Below the pieces are notes generated by a model. It ran no database searches, had not been told where the DNA came from, and was given only the letters and a program-made list of their open reading frames with translations. Below, one piece after another: positions 51,001 to 58,986 of a stretch of 64,000 bases of DNA. The stretch's first letter is position 1, and every line of letters begins with the position of its first letter. This stretch comes from Xiphydria camelus (lineage: Eukaryota > Arthropoda > Insecta > Hymenoptera > Xiphydriidae), in the NCBI GenBank assembly GCA_963678675.1, contig OY783193.1, positions 3,975,501 to 4,039,500 on the forward strand. The letters run 5' to 3'. A program made the position numbers and the translations under genes.

Positions 51001-51104
51001 GTAGCGACTCGTAATGCGTAACGGTCTGTCGACTTTGCAGAACAACACCGGAACATTCCCGCGACGTTTCCGAGGAGCCGATGGAGCAGGATGAAGCCAA
51101 GTGA
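26739..51104 (+). CDS. HDAC4: HDAC4, class IIa histone deacetylase (15 exons)
   Basis: Coding exons: 26739-27008, 33718-33822, 41864-41989, 42132-42214, 45350-45459, 46250-46390, 47419-47516, 47664-47801, 48336-48606, 48804-49241, 49340-49609, 49721-50067, 50160-50714, 50803-50942, 51041-51104. All junctions are GT-AG and in phase, giving 3156 nt (1051 residues plus stop), close to the usual length. Class IIa enzymes are nuclear corepressors that bind MEF2 and shuttle to the cytoplasm when phosphorylated and held by 14-3-3. Visible are a Gln-rich helix (about 83-155), a MEF2-binding segment (159-174), 14-3-3 sites at S233, S452 and S587, a basic NLS after S233, and the deacetylase domain (about 612-975). 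Zinc ligands are D800, H802 and D894; paired histidines are H762/H763. Y936 occupies the position that is histidine in vertebrate class IIa enzymes. The start ATG is a choice; a different first exon is possible. Confidence 0.93.
27111..27357. mobile_element. 247-bp MITE just inside HDAC4 intron 1
   Basis: Terminal inverted repeats of about 70 nt begin TTGAGGGCCTTGGAATAAAA, with near-perfect pairing (one change in the first 40 bases). It starts about 100 bp after the exon 1 donor, next to a GA/poly-G tract (27069-27093). Confidence 0.75.
28166..29153. mobile_element. GGGCTCCC-ended transposon, copy 3, with nested insert
   Basis: Alignable to 2445-3406 from the left end (GGGTTTCCGGTTGG, mutated) to the right end (GACTGGATCGGAGCCCC). 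It is interrupted at 28375-28583 by a second repeat; copy 1 supplies the empty site. The nested order shows this family moved first. Confidence 0.7.
28375..28583. mobile_element. CACT-ended MITE nested in another transposon
   Basis: Shares a 110-bp core (CAATAGCAAGAATTCTTGCT, and then GCCAGAAATATAGCTGGATT) with 46499-46659. Ends are CACTCAAAA...CAGTG. This copy has an extra AT-rich stretch of TTAAT repeats at about 28407-28465. Confidence 0.65.
30134..31002. mobile_element. MITE with AATGGGCATGTTCAC ends
   Basis: The first 15 bases (AATGGGCATGTTCAC) recur inverted at 30988-31002, each followed by a T/A-rich run. The interior has no frame. The right end abuts the next element directly. Confidence 0.6.
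31003..31326. mobile_element. Hairpin MITE adjoining the preceding one
   Basis: Arms of about 65 nt pair (GGGCAATATTTTACTGCAA and its complement; CAGCCATC/GCCAGC blocks inward). A third copy of the end (GCCCGTTTAGCCGCGCCTTT) sits internally at about 31158, suggesting a nested or doubled structure. Confidence 0.55.
31971..32408. repeat. Long inverted repeat, 105-nt arms
   Basis: The left arm at 31971-32080 and right arm at 32300-32408 pair almost throughout, with an exact run of 27 nt around ATCATCGTTTTACAAGCGGG. The 220-nt centre is AT-rich and non-coding. Confidence 0.65.
32631..32842. mobile_element. Short MITE, GGATTCTGTCGCTG ends
   Basis: The inverted ends share ACGGATTCTGTCGCTG, followed by a less exact A/T-rich pairing. 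About 210 bp, no frame. Confidence 0.6.
33718..33822 (+). CDS. HDAC4: HDAC4 exon 2 (residues 91-125)
   Basis: Acceptor TTCCAG, donor AAG|GTGAGT. A pure Gln-rich helical stretch ([17 protein letters not shown]) corresponding to the tetramerising Gln-rich domain of class IIa enzymes. Phase 0 at both ends, so it could be skipped without a frameshift. Confidence 0.92.
34007..34225. mobile_element. MITE with AGGGTAAAAGTGGGA ends
   Basis: Ends AGGGTAAAAGTGGGA-TAG / CTGTCCCACTTTTACCCT pair, and pairing resumes inward at GATTATCTCGAAA. About 220 bp, AT-rich centre. Confidence 0.65.
35032..35700. mobile_element. 669-bp MITE carrying two CRE-like repeats
   Basis: Ends ATATCGTCGCCCT..AATAAGAAAAGTG pair with the inverted right end. 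Inside, a block of about 73 bp is directly repeated (35314-35386 and 35437-35510). Both copies contain CTAGAACGCAGTATGATTGG and GCGTGACGTCACAC, the latter holding the palindrome TGACGTCA. Confidence 0.6.
36219..36929. mobile_element. GGGCTCCC-ended transposon, copy 4 (right end lost)
   Basis: The left end GGGCTCCCAGTTGGTAATTT is intact. Similarity to copy 1 continues with internal deletions to about GAACATTTG at 36918-36926, after which the expected terminal sequence is absent. Confidence 0.6.
39778..39925. repeat. Two-unit tandem repeat, about 75 bp
   Basis: TTGGCAGACGCATTCGGAAA and TTGCCAGACGCATTCGGAAA begin two successive units; each continues with an ATTCxTxGxGA(A/G)T block and a TTTC(T)CCAACC block. 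Confidence 0.55.
41864..41989 (+). CDS. HDAC4: HDAC4 exon 3 (residues 126-167)
   Basis: Acceptor GATCGCAG, donor CAG|GTAAGT, phase 0. Encodes the end of the charged helix ([12 protein letters not shown]) and the motif STEVKQRLQ, the first half of the MEF2-binding segment, which finishes in exon 4. Confidence 0.93.
42132..42214 (+). CDS. HDAC4: HDAC4 exon 4 (residues 168-194)
   Basis: Acceptor ATTGCAG, donor AATTG|GTGAGC, ending in phase 2 inside a tryptophan codon. Encodes SFLVNKK, the second half of the MEF2-binding segment, then an Ala-rich stretch. Confidence 0.92.
42690..43353 (+). mobile_element. 3' end of a non-LTR retrotransposon
   Basis: The frame ending at 43014 holds a C-terminal reverse-transcriptase tail: [11 protein letters not shown], then [17 protein letters not shown] and VPEFKGRLF, the pattern LWNSLPxxIR...FKxxL of non-LTR ORF2 C-termini. 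It is followed by a T-rich 3' UTR and ends near AGAGCAAAATAAAAT. It is 5'-truncated, lies in the sense orientation in HDAC4 intron 4, and cannot encode an active protein. Confidence 0.65.
43354..45349. other. Rest of HDAC4 intron 4, nothing supported
   Basis: GC-rich intronic DNA with overlapping frames on both strands (for example 43371-43856 and 44850-45227) that lack coherent splice structure. Confidence 0.4.
45350..45459 (+). CDS. HDAC4: HDAC4 exon 5 (residues 195-231)
   Basis: The acceptor that keeps the frame is TTGACAAG|GTTACAG, completing W195 and continuing LQPQSEST. A stronger-looking CAG seven bases on (after 45356) would shift the frame. The exon ends FPLRKT with phase 1, leading into the first 14-3-3 motif, RKTASEP. 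Confidence 0.88.
46250..46390 (+). CDS. HDAC4: HDAC4 exon 6 (residues 232-278), NLS region
   Basis: Acceptor CGTCAG, donor GCAA|GTACGT. S233 is the first 14-3-3 serine (RKTASEP). The rest is basic ([20 protein letters not shown]), matching the bipartite nuclear localisation region of class IIa enzymes. 14-3-3 binding next to it is known to mask the NLS. Confidence 0.93.
46499..46659. mobile_element. CACT-ended MITE in HDAC4 intron 6
   Basis: Second copy of the repeat at 28375-28583, here without the AT-rich insertion. Ends CACTCAAAAAG...TTTTTTCACAGTG. It starts 108 bp after the exon 6 donor. Confidence 0.65.
46660..47418. other. Rest of HDAC4 intron 6
   Basis: No supported feature; frames on both strands here are composition-driven. 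Confidence 0.4.
47419..47516 (+). CDS. HDAC4: HDAC4 exon 7 (residues 279-311)
   Basis: Acceptor CTTGTAG, donor GAG|GTAAGA. A Ser/Asn/Pro-rich linker ([18 protein letters not shown]) matching the similar Ser-rich stretch after the NLS in vertebrate HDAC4. Confidence 0.9.
47664..47801 (+). CDS. HDAC4: HDAC4 exon 8 (residues 312-357)
   Basis: Acceptor CTTCCAG, donor GCG|GTAAGT, phase 0 at both ends. Contains the class IIa motif [10 protein letters not shown], a conserved short linear segment of the regulatory half. Confidence 0.92.
48336..48606 (+). CDS. HDAC4: HDAC4 exon 9 (residues 358-447)
   Basis: Acceptor TATTCAG, donor TTAG|GTAGTA. The linker includes [12 protein letters not shown] and ends HKAGHRPL, which joins GRTQSAP of exon 10 to form the second 14-3-3 site. 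Confidence 0.92.
48804..49241 (+). CDS. HDAC4: HDAC4 exon 10 (residues 448-593)
   Basis: Acceptor CTCCGCAG, donor TTAG|GTATTT. Begins with RTQSAP (S452, second 14-3-3 site), continues with a Gln-rich segment, an acidic patch with a SUMO/SIM-like EVIDLTG, and ends with [10 protein letters not shown] (S587, third 14-3-3 site). Confidence 0.93.
49340..49609 (+). CDS. HDAC4: HDAC4 exon 11 (residues 594-683), deacetylase start
   Basis: The frame requires the weak acceptor GCGTGAAG|GACC with little pyrimidine tract. The catalytic domain opens at [13 protein letters not shown]. The segment HACVCG...HPEH carries Cys and His of the extra zinc-binding subdomain peculiar to class IIa enzymes. Confidence 0.9.
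49721..50067 (+). CDS. HDAC4: HDAC4 exon 12 (residues 684-799)
   Basis: Acceptor CACGCAG, donor TGG|GTAGGT. Contains [10 protein letters not shown] (third ligand of the structural zinc site) and RPPGHHAEP with the paired active-site histidines H762 and H763. Confidence 0.95.
50160..50714 (+). CDS. HDAC4: HDAC4 exon 13 (residues 800-984), catalytic core
   Basis: Acceptor CACCGCAG, donor CAG|GTAAGC. Starts [10 protein letters not shown], giving zinc ligands D800 and H802; D894 in SAGFDA is the third. EGGYDL places Y936 where the transition-state tyrosine sits in active HDACs. Confidence 0.95.
50803..50942 (+). CDS. HDAC4: HDAC4 exon 14 (residues 985-1030)
   Basis: Acceptor TTTTACAG. Includes [11 protein letters not shown], aligning with the C-terminal nuclear export region of class IIa enzymes. 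Donor AC|GTATGT, phase 2. Confidence 0.93.
51041..51104 (+). CDS. HDAC4: HDAC4 exon 15 (residues 1031-1051, stop)
   Basis: Acceptor CTTTGCAG; ends [10 protein letters not shown] then TGA (51102-51104). The EEPME motif is the conserved acidic tail of HDAC4-type proteins. Confidence 0.93.
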
Positions 51105-53850
51105 GGTACACGACACTCGTGATGTGTATTATTGGTAATATCAATTCCGTCTACTTACCGAGGTGGCCAAGACCTCTCTTCGAGTTGGCGCGGTACGCGC
51201 AACGAGAGCACTTTCGAGCTCGCGACAGGTCGAAGGGTCGTCGCGCTTCGCGAAGCGACGGTAAACCGTGGTTGCCGTGACAGGCACACTGTGTAGTTCA
51301 GAGATATTATTCGTATCCTGTAAAGTGGGAGTAGACAAGTACGCAAAGAAGATGCGACTGATCGGGACGATCGCCGTTGTCCCGCTCTAAAGAAGAGTAC
51401 TAATAGGTTACATGTTAATCGCGGCCGGGCCGCGCCGCGCCGAGCGCGTGATCGTGATGGTACGCGATAACAGCGGGAGGCGTACGGTAATGCTTGTTGA
51501 ATTGTTGAAATGTACTGTTTTCTGCTAATGCAGTCTGTCGCTAAATGTAAAACGTGATGTGACTAACATTTTGTGAAACGCGCAGAAGTTGCGTATTCGT
51601 GTTGTTGCGTATTTGTGCACGGCGAAAGCGTGCGATCCAAGTTCGGTGTTGATAAAACGTACGTGGTTTCTCTCGGTCTCCGATGTCACGCGCGCATCAG
51701 GGTCTTTCCGATATTTTTGGGTGTGTATTTTGCCGTCACACTTGAATGACGGGCGGGAGCGAAGAACGATCGCTGTACGCCGCAAGGTAACTTCCGCCTG
51801 GGGGAATAAATCCGATGGTACCATGAATATTGTACCCGCATCGGGATTTCTAATAATTTCGGAACTGCTTTCACACTCAACTTGTCGAGTACTTTCGAAA
51901 GTGAATAGATTCTTGCTTCGCGAGGAAAACTTTAAATGAGTGTCTTGTTAACGGACAACGAACGTTTCGATGAGTTGATTTGCTCTGTTAGAACAAGTAC
52001 CTATGAACAACGGACCGAAGAAACTTTACAATTGAACGGTTGTCTTTTCGATGTGTCGATGATAATTGCGTAATCCCGTCTCGTGTCATTGCAGACTCAA
52101 TTGCAGTCTTTCACAAATTATGGCATTCTTCAGTGACTTGGACTTAGATTCCGTTGCCTGTATACACATTACGTAAGCGCGTACTACAACATTGAATTCG
52201 ACGAGCGCTTATGTAATTGAATTCATAAAAGACAGTAGCGTTAGATTCATCTTCTCTGCAAGCGAGTGCGGAGGATCCCCATAAGCGTTGTGCTGGTCAC
52301 TGACGCATTATTTCTTTTTTTTTTTATTATTATTACGTGGGCCCGATATTTCAACATTCTGATTGCGCTGTTTTCACACAGCTTGACGTTTTTCGGTAAC
52401 TTTTTATTGGACACGGCGGTGGAGCATCTAGAATCGAAACGATTTGCCGATAAGTCGATGTCTAGACCGTAAGGTTGATATTTCGTACGAAATTTGTGAT
52501 GCCGTTTTCAATTTAACGAGCGAAATGACCGAGCAAGATTGTTTTTCAGGCATGATTTTCTTAGATGACTTCGTTTTCTGCTGCGAACAAAGGCTGGTGC
52601 GATTTTTGTGATATTTTGTAAAAAGTTAATTAAACATAAAGCTATAGTCGAGAGAGAGTATATGAATGGGGGGAGGGTAAGAGAAATATTGTATAATTAA
52701 AATACAAGCATTTATTTTTGTGTCGTGCATTTTAAGAAAAAATAAAGATATATGAAAATTATTATTGAAAGAATTACGAATAGTATATACGTATATACAT
52801 ACATATTTGCATGTATCTATGTATATGTACATAGATTCTGACATACAAAAGAAAGAAGTATATATTATATATGAAATATATATTAAATATATATGAATAT
52901 TATAAATAAATAAATATATATATATATTATAAAATAAATAGATGACGTGCGAGAATCTCAAGTATCTGCTACATGTTGCCGAAAAAAGTTAATCGACAGA
53001 AAATGGAAATAAAAATTATCCGTCGTATATATTCTAAGCGCAAGCCCAGCCTCTATGTATGTCTAATTTACATACTAACGCAGTTGAGCGATAACGTTTA
53101 AGTGTGCCCATTCAGCAACTGAGATGTCGGTTAGATGTAAACTGCTCTATCGTAGTGTTCTAGTGATAATTAGATGTACGTTATATTTAAGTATTTATAA
53201 TTTGGAGAAGGAAGTTTTGTCGTTCGATTCGTAACGATACATTTTACTATGTTTCAAAATCGCTGCTGTTCTGTCATAGGATCGGGACAAAACTGAAACG
53301 TCGTACGTTTAAATGTGATTCACAAAAAAGAGTGCAGAACAATATTCGAAAGAATTTCGTCCTTATCAGGCCTATACAATTGACGCTGGTCGACGTCGTT
53401 TTAAAATTGCAATCCTAGCCTACTGTCCTGGTTCAAAGGTTTGCTGAAATCGCAAGGAAAGCGATCAAAAGCTGTGATTAAATCCGATAGAATTTGACAC
53501 GTATTTTATAACTTTTGACGACTTCCGCGTACGGTATCGTCGAACTTTTAAACCATGAAGCCCTGCTCGCTTGATCGCGCATATGCCAGGAATTTTGCGT
53601 GAAGTTGATTCGAATCGATATAGACTTACGACATTCCGTATCATTCGTAGCAAACTGATACAAATTAGATATAAAGATACAGTACATTGATTATATATAT
53701 ATTGAGTGTAAGTGACACAAATATATATTACATTACGTGCACGAAGTAATGTCTATATTACTTACAGTTATTATCATAGGTATACATTTTTTATGTATAT
53801 AAATGTAACTCCTACATTAAATTTAAATAAAATATAGTCATTGTGTTATA
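51105..53850 (+). other. HDAC4: HDAC4 3' UTR (probable)
   Basis: About 2.7 kb without splice or coding signals, increasingly AT-rich. AATAAA signals lie at 52741-52746, 53008-53013 and 53826-53831 (others in the TA-repeat at 52900-52930), so several 3' ends are possible. The last signal precedes the foldback element by about 50 nt. The end coordinate is an estimate. Confidence 0.55.
53826..53831 (+). terminator. Distal polyadenylation signal of HDAC4
   Basis: AATAAA followed by a T/G-containing stretch (GTCATTGTGTTATAGG). It is the last canonical signal before the foldback element. Confidence 0.45.
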
Positions 53851-53879
53851 GGACTATTTCCCTTTCCACTCTCGTACTC

Positions 53880-54893
53880 GGAATATCGAATTCAATTGAT
53901 TACGATGAAGAATCGTTTGGTGATGATTGGTAGTCAACTTGCGGCTCTAAGTAATTATTTAATTAGGAGTTATTAATTGATTATGTTATCGAAGGATCTA
54001 TTGTGTTCTGACACGCATGCGAACGTGACATTCCAAGCACGCCAAGTTTAAATGGATTTCGATTTTTCGTGTTCCTAAAAAAACGATTACAAAATATTGC
54101 GATTAGACTCCAATTACCACCGAATGACCATCAAATAATTCGCAAAGAAGACGTAATCGCAAATGGTTACGGGGAATCCGAGATCCAGGTGCAGTTTTTC
54201 AGATCGCCGGCGCAAAAGTGGTGCTGAAAATCGACAGAGGTATCCGGAACATAGAATAGTGGAAGAGGTATGTGGAAGCCGAGTGAACCGACTCTTACCA
54301 TCTTATAGTAAAGCAGAAAACAAAGAATTTTCGGGGTTACTATCTGATGGTAACAGTTGATCGCTCAGCTTCCACATACCTCTTCGATTATTCTATGTTC
54401 CGGATACCTCTGTCGATTTTCAGCACCACTTTTGCATTTGAGGTCCGTAAGCATCCGGGGAACTTGATACCCGAGTTGGTCGTTCGGATTCCATATACTT
54501 ATCATCTACGATTACGTTTTATTCTTTTTTTTTCTCGAATCATTTGATGGCCATTTGGTGGTAACTGATAGTCTATTCGCAATATTTTGTAATCAGTTAT
54601 TTTGGGAACACGAAAAATCGAAATCCATTTAAATTTGGCGTGCTTGGTATCAAGTTCGCGTGTGCCATCACGAAGTCTGTGGCCGGCTAACTTGTCACGA
54701 CGGCTTGTCACGATGACCGATGACCGACGAAAAATCACGAAGTCTATGGCCCGCTTTAGAGCTCAACTGACTCCTAGACAACATAATTAATTAATAGCTC
54801 GTAATTAAATAATTACTTAGAGCCGCAAGTTAACTAATACCAGTCATCACAAAGCGATTCTGCATCGGAATCAATTGAATTCGATATGGAATA
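53880..54893. mobile_element. 1-kb foldback transposon
   Basis: Almost the whole element is one long inverted repeat. The outer ends GAATATCGAATTCAATTGAT and the complement match, as do AACTTGCGGCTCTAAGTAAT, AAATGGATTTCGATTTTTCG, and the inner AGGTATGTGGAAGC / GCTTCCACATACCT. Left arm to about 54285, right arm from about 54360, with a loop of about 75 nt. Frames inside are repeats, not genes. Confidence 0.75.
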
Positions 54894-55593
54894 ATATTGA
54901 TGAGGGGCAAAGCTCTGTATGTTAAATCCAAATTTCAAATATTAAATCATTTTTTAAAAAAAGAATGGCTAACCACCAAACGACCATCAAACGATTGAAA
55001 AATAAATATTTTTAAAAAGTCAATTTTATTAGAGATGCGGAGACTGTGTTAAGGCTTTAAGAAAATTACTATGGACGAGGAAAGTTTTTCTAAAATAATA
55101 TAACAGGAATAAAAGGTAAGAGAATAAAATTAGACACCTTGTTTATATATTATTTATACTTATTCATCTCAATTCGAAGCACCTCAGAAGAAAGTGAAAT
55201 ATGTCATTATTGAGGATGCAGAAAAAGAAGAGCGCAATGAATGGCGCCAGCATTGGGCCATGCCTTTCCGGCCCTACATTTCACTTTCCAAGGATAAAAG
55301 GGATATTCGAAGAAGAGTCTAAGGTAAATCGGGTTGTGCATCCAGCATAAACGGACGACAGATCGCTTAGCCGGGCGAATCTATTTGGTAGACTCGACAC
55401 GTGTTTTCGAACTGTGCGATTAAATTACCGCCGACTGGATAATCTGGACGTCAAAAATTCAATGGAAAAAATAATGAATCAACATTGTCGGCATATCCCG
55501 ACGTAAAAGCGATTGGAGACACAGCGCGGCCGAGCCTGATCGCCAGGGGTGCCTTGCAGGGGAGGTCGAAGGGGTTAGCACAGCGTGCGCGGG
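54894..55593. other. Upstream region of the zinc-knuckle gene
   Basis: AT-rich to about 55150. It then holds an ATG-less open stretch (55134-55322, in-frame stop TAA at 55320) followed by AAG|GTAAAT, which looks like a donor. The readable peptide (VKYVIIEDAEKEERNEW and then FRPYISLSKDKRDIRR) is protein-like but unidentified. It may be an untranslated or terminal exon. Confidence 0.3.
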
Positions 55594-57144
55594 ATGGAGG
55601 GCGCGAGGGAGGGTGACCAGCCGCAGCAGCCGGGACAGCGAACTCTCAGCAACGCTGCGAATGCCCCCGCGGTCGACTTGCCGTCATCATCGCCCACGTC
55701 GTCCGTATCGTCGTCGTCTTCGTTGTCGGAGGGACGATCCGACGGCGATACGCGAGCCCCTTGTCTGGACGGAGACCCGACTTGTTCCCTATACGTATCT
55801 CGTGCTGCCAGCGGCCACTGTCAAGGAACATCAGGTGGAGGTGAACTCCTGAGATCTACTCTCGAAGAGGCGATTCGCGCATCCGAACCTTCGGCGACGT
55901 GGCACGTGTCCGAGACTTCCTGCGGTCTCATCGCAGCTTTCGTTCGCGAGGCTGATGCTGAGAAATTGCTGCAGCGCGGTGATTTGGCGCGCATCTTCGA
56001 AGGTCCAGTTCAGGTAATAATAGCGACAGCCCCGCGCGAAATCTCGTTCCACTTTTCTTAAAAACTGGTTTAATGTCTACCGGGCCCGTTCTCTGTTAGT
56101 CTATATTCATTTCTAATGTCGTCATGCCTCGAAGAAGCAAGTGTACTTAATAATCCTTATAAAAGTCTATCATTGTAAATAGAGTTGTTACTTCCAAGGT
56201 CCCATTTCCCTTCTATCTTTAGGTAGCTCGTTTCTCAGCGAGAGACACGCGATACCGTCAGGCCGTTCTTTTGCGAGACGTTCCGTGGGCTATACCGCTT
56301 CAGGACCTGAGTTCGGCATTGGCGAAGCAGGGAATCGCGACGGGAAGTGTCGAGCGATCGAGACAATACGTTCGAGTGGAGGTATAAGAACGACGGAAGG
56401 AAAATATCGATCGGATTATCGCTATCCACATTCGAATCATACTCACGATCGTTTATGCTGTATACCATCGACCCAGGTTCTAGACGTGGACCACTACGAG
56501 TTGCTTCTGCGTCAGGGCCTGGACTTCTTCGGTGCGGCGCGTTTCAGTGCAGTACCGGAACGATGGTGGCGTGGCGGCGGCGGCGGTGGAGGAGGAGGAG
56601 GAGGAGTGATGTCGGGAAGTCCGGCGAGAGGTCAAGCGGGAGCCCCCGGTGCGGCAGTGGCAGGAGGTGGCGGATTGGGCGTGGGTGGTCACAACCTCCC
56701 CGATGCTACCAATGCGCAGCAGGGAGACGGCGTGTTGCAGTGCTACAGGTGTCAGGGTTTCTGGCACGTCGCAGCCAACTGCCGGCATTTACCGCGTTGC
56801 GTACGCTGCGGAGAACCGCACAGCGTCGAGTTCTGTCCAAGGCCGCGCAACAGCCCAGTTTGTTGTCACTGTGCGGGTCCTCATCACGCCGGTGCGTCGC
56901 TCTCGATCGCGAAAGAATTACGATAGGGAGGACACCGATCGCTCGCTTCCGAACTCACGAATGTAATGTTAATCGACGACCAACAGGTTATCGTCAATGT
57001 CCGGTGAGGTTGCAGCTCCTAAACGCCACCCCTGTCAGCATCACGTTGAGTACGAATCACACCGGAAGCCAGTACGTTCTCAATCCGACCGGCAAGACGA
57101 ACGTGTCTCAAGGTCAACACTCCGTGACGCCCAATCATTCCTAA
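55594..57144 (+). CDS. Zinc-knuckle protein, domesticated retrotransposon ORF1-like
   Basis: Four exons (55594-56013, 56223-56381, 56477-56891, 56987-57144) join with GT-AG introns of 209, 95 and 95 nt. The exons lie in three different frames, so splicing is required, and give 383 intact residues. The N-terminus is Ser-rich. About 110-225 may form one or two RRM-like folds (RQAVLLRDVPWAIP, LSSALAKQG), which is inference. A glycine run spans 226-236. Three zinc knuckles follow: C282-C285-H290-C295, C301-C304-H308-C313 and C322-C325-H329-C336, the last split by intron 3. This order matches ORF1/gag-like proteins of jockey-type non-LTR elements (pre-C2HC plus CCHC). Such ORFs are normally intronless and followed by a reverse transcriptase; none is seen here. 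Likely role: RNA or single-stranded DNA binding. Alternative: a decayed element with fortuitous splice sites, unlikely given three consistent phases. Confidence 0.72.
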
Positions 57145-57603
57145 AATCTCATCACAAATCCGTCCCCGTCGATCTCCGAAGAATTCTCCTCTCCTTCGCG
57201 CGAGGATCATACGCGCGCAGCATCTTTGCTCGAAATTTCGTTGCTCGAACCGACAAGCGAGATCGAGATATCGACTCCTCGGGGAAATTGTATTTGGTGC
57301 CACACGGAGGAAGCGATCCGCGATCATACGCCGTAAATCATCAGTCGACGCACGCACACGTGTGTCACACGCGTCTCAACTGACAACGTCAGCGCAACTG
57401 TAGTTAACGCCGATGTTGAATTAATGATACGCATTGTCCATCCACCGATCGATTCGGCTTGGTAATACGAAAAGGAAGAAATGGGAGCGCGCCTGAGAAC
57501 ACGTAGCAGTTTGGTCACCCAACGGCCAAGAACTCGTGATCTGTAATTTTATTTATTTTTTATACAAGTATACTCTGCCTGTGTGTTTAACGCGATCCGT
57601 CTA

Positions 57604-57609
57604 AATAAA
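57604..57609 (+). terminator. Polyadenylation signal, zinc-knuckle gene
   Basis: AATAAA 460 nt after the stop codon, within CTAAATAAACGCTC. It is the first canonical signal downstream on this strand. Confidence 0.45.
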
Positions 57610-57777
57610 CGCTCCGCAATATAACGTGATTCAATAAGCCTCGCAAAGGTTCGATAGCCACGAACCAGCATTCTTCTTCTTCTTCTTTGCGATCGATAGC
57701 CTCTGCGACACAAAGATCGCTTCTCTCTTCCAGATCATCGCGCGCCTCTCCCACCACTCCACTGTGCTCCTCCACCT

Positions 57778-57811
57778 TGTAACTTGCCAGCATCGATGCT
57801 GGCAAGTTACA
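57778..57811. repeat. Perfect 34-nt palindrome
   Basis: The half-site TGTAACTTGCCAGCATC is followed without spacer by its exact reverse complement (17 + 17, centre at 57794/57795). It lies between the zinc-knuckle gene and the phospholipase gene and does not resemble a terminator stem of a known gene type. Confidence 0.8.
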
Positions 57812-58666
57812 CATAACGCGAGGAGAGGGGAAGGTGAGAGAGACCGACAAATATACGGGTAGTCGAGTAGAACCGACTTACAACTATACACACGTCCCAC
57901 TTTCTTCGCCGCGCTAAAGTGGGTCCCTTTCCGCGAGTCCGGGCAGCTGTCGTGTACAACGCTTACTGGAACGAGGTAACCGAGTAATAATACCGGGCGT
58001 ACCGCGATCACTTATTCATCTCGATTCGATCGAGTATAACCATCGACCCCTACGCGGCTCGTACCGGTTGCCAGTTCGGCGATTCGTGTTGCGCGACGAC
58101 GATCGCGTCCACCAGTGCGTCCGGTGCTCGCTCACTGTCGAACGCGTATGACGAGTGATCGGCCGAAGCGGCTCGAGTGTGTTCGCGCACGAGCGATCGA
58201 TGATTATTCACGGTCAAGATCGATCGGGCTGACAGGAAGGAGTCTATTACGATCGAGCGACGAATCAGTAGCGGCGCAGTCATCGTACGCGCGAGAGCTA
58301 TACGTATCCGGAAGAAGAGAGAACTGGTCTGATTTGAGAGGAGAAAGCGAGTCATCCTGCCGACTGATCGAGCGCGAATAACAGAGAGGCTCTCGATTAG
58401 AGATCTATTCCTACTTATCGGAGATACCCGAGCGGCGCGTCTTTCAGCGGGAGTCACTCACGCGCGAGGAGGAGACGAAGAGCGCTCTCGGGTTCAAACG
58501 CTTCTCCTCGTCCTCCGAGAGAGTATTGCGAAATCGTAAAACGCGGAGGGATGCGCCAGCGGGTGAACACGAGCGATCTCCCGCGCGTAAATTAACGAGT
58601 TTTTCGAAGCTAGAATTGCGTGACAGTGCCTTCCTCGTAGTCCATCGACGAAGAAACCTCCTCCCG
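57812..58666. other. Intergenic region / promoter of phospholipase gene
   Basis: GC-rich, no supported frame. The frame containing the phospholipase start is open upstream to 58526 but that part lacks protein character, so it is taken as 5' UTR. Confidence 0.4.
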
Positions 58667-58922
58667 ATGGAGGCGGTGGTGTTACTCCTACTGGGTATGT
58701 GTTCCATGACCCTTCAGCAACCAACGCTCTTCAGGAGTACGTACAAGGGACTCAACGGCGTCGCTATCTTGCCGAGGTCCGCGGCGCAGACTGCGGGTGA
58801 CATCCGTGCGGTCTATTACTACGATCAGACAGTCGCAGTGGTCGAACTCGGGGTCAGGAATAGCGAACTTCACAACTGTAACCTCGTCGAAGTTTAGTGA
58901 GTATTTGTGTACATTGTTTCGC

Positions 58923-58986
<64 letters not shown>

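Noticed and set aside
56347..57144. 265-codon unspliced frame over the zinc-knuckle gene
   Set aside because: Only its last part (56987-57144) is used; upstream it runs out of frame through exon 3, whose zinc-knuckle frame is different.
58927..58984. CT dinucleotide run as a possible functional polypyrimidine tract
   Set aside because: It sits just after the donor of phospholipase intron 1, far from the acceptor at 59710; an ordinary microsatellite.
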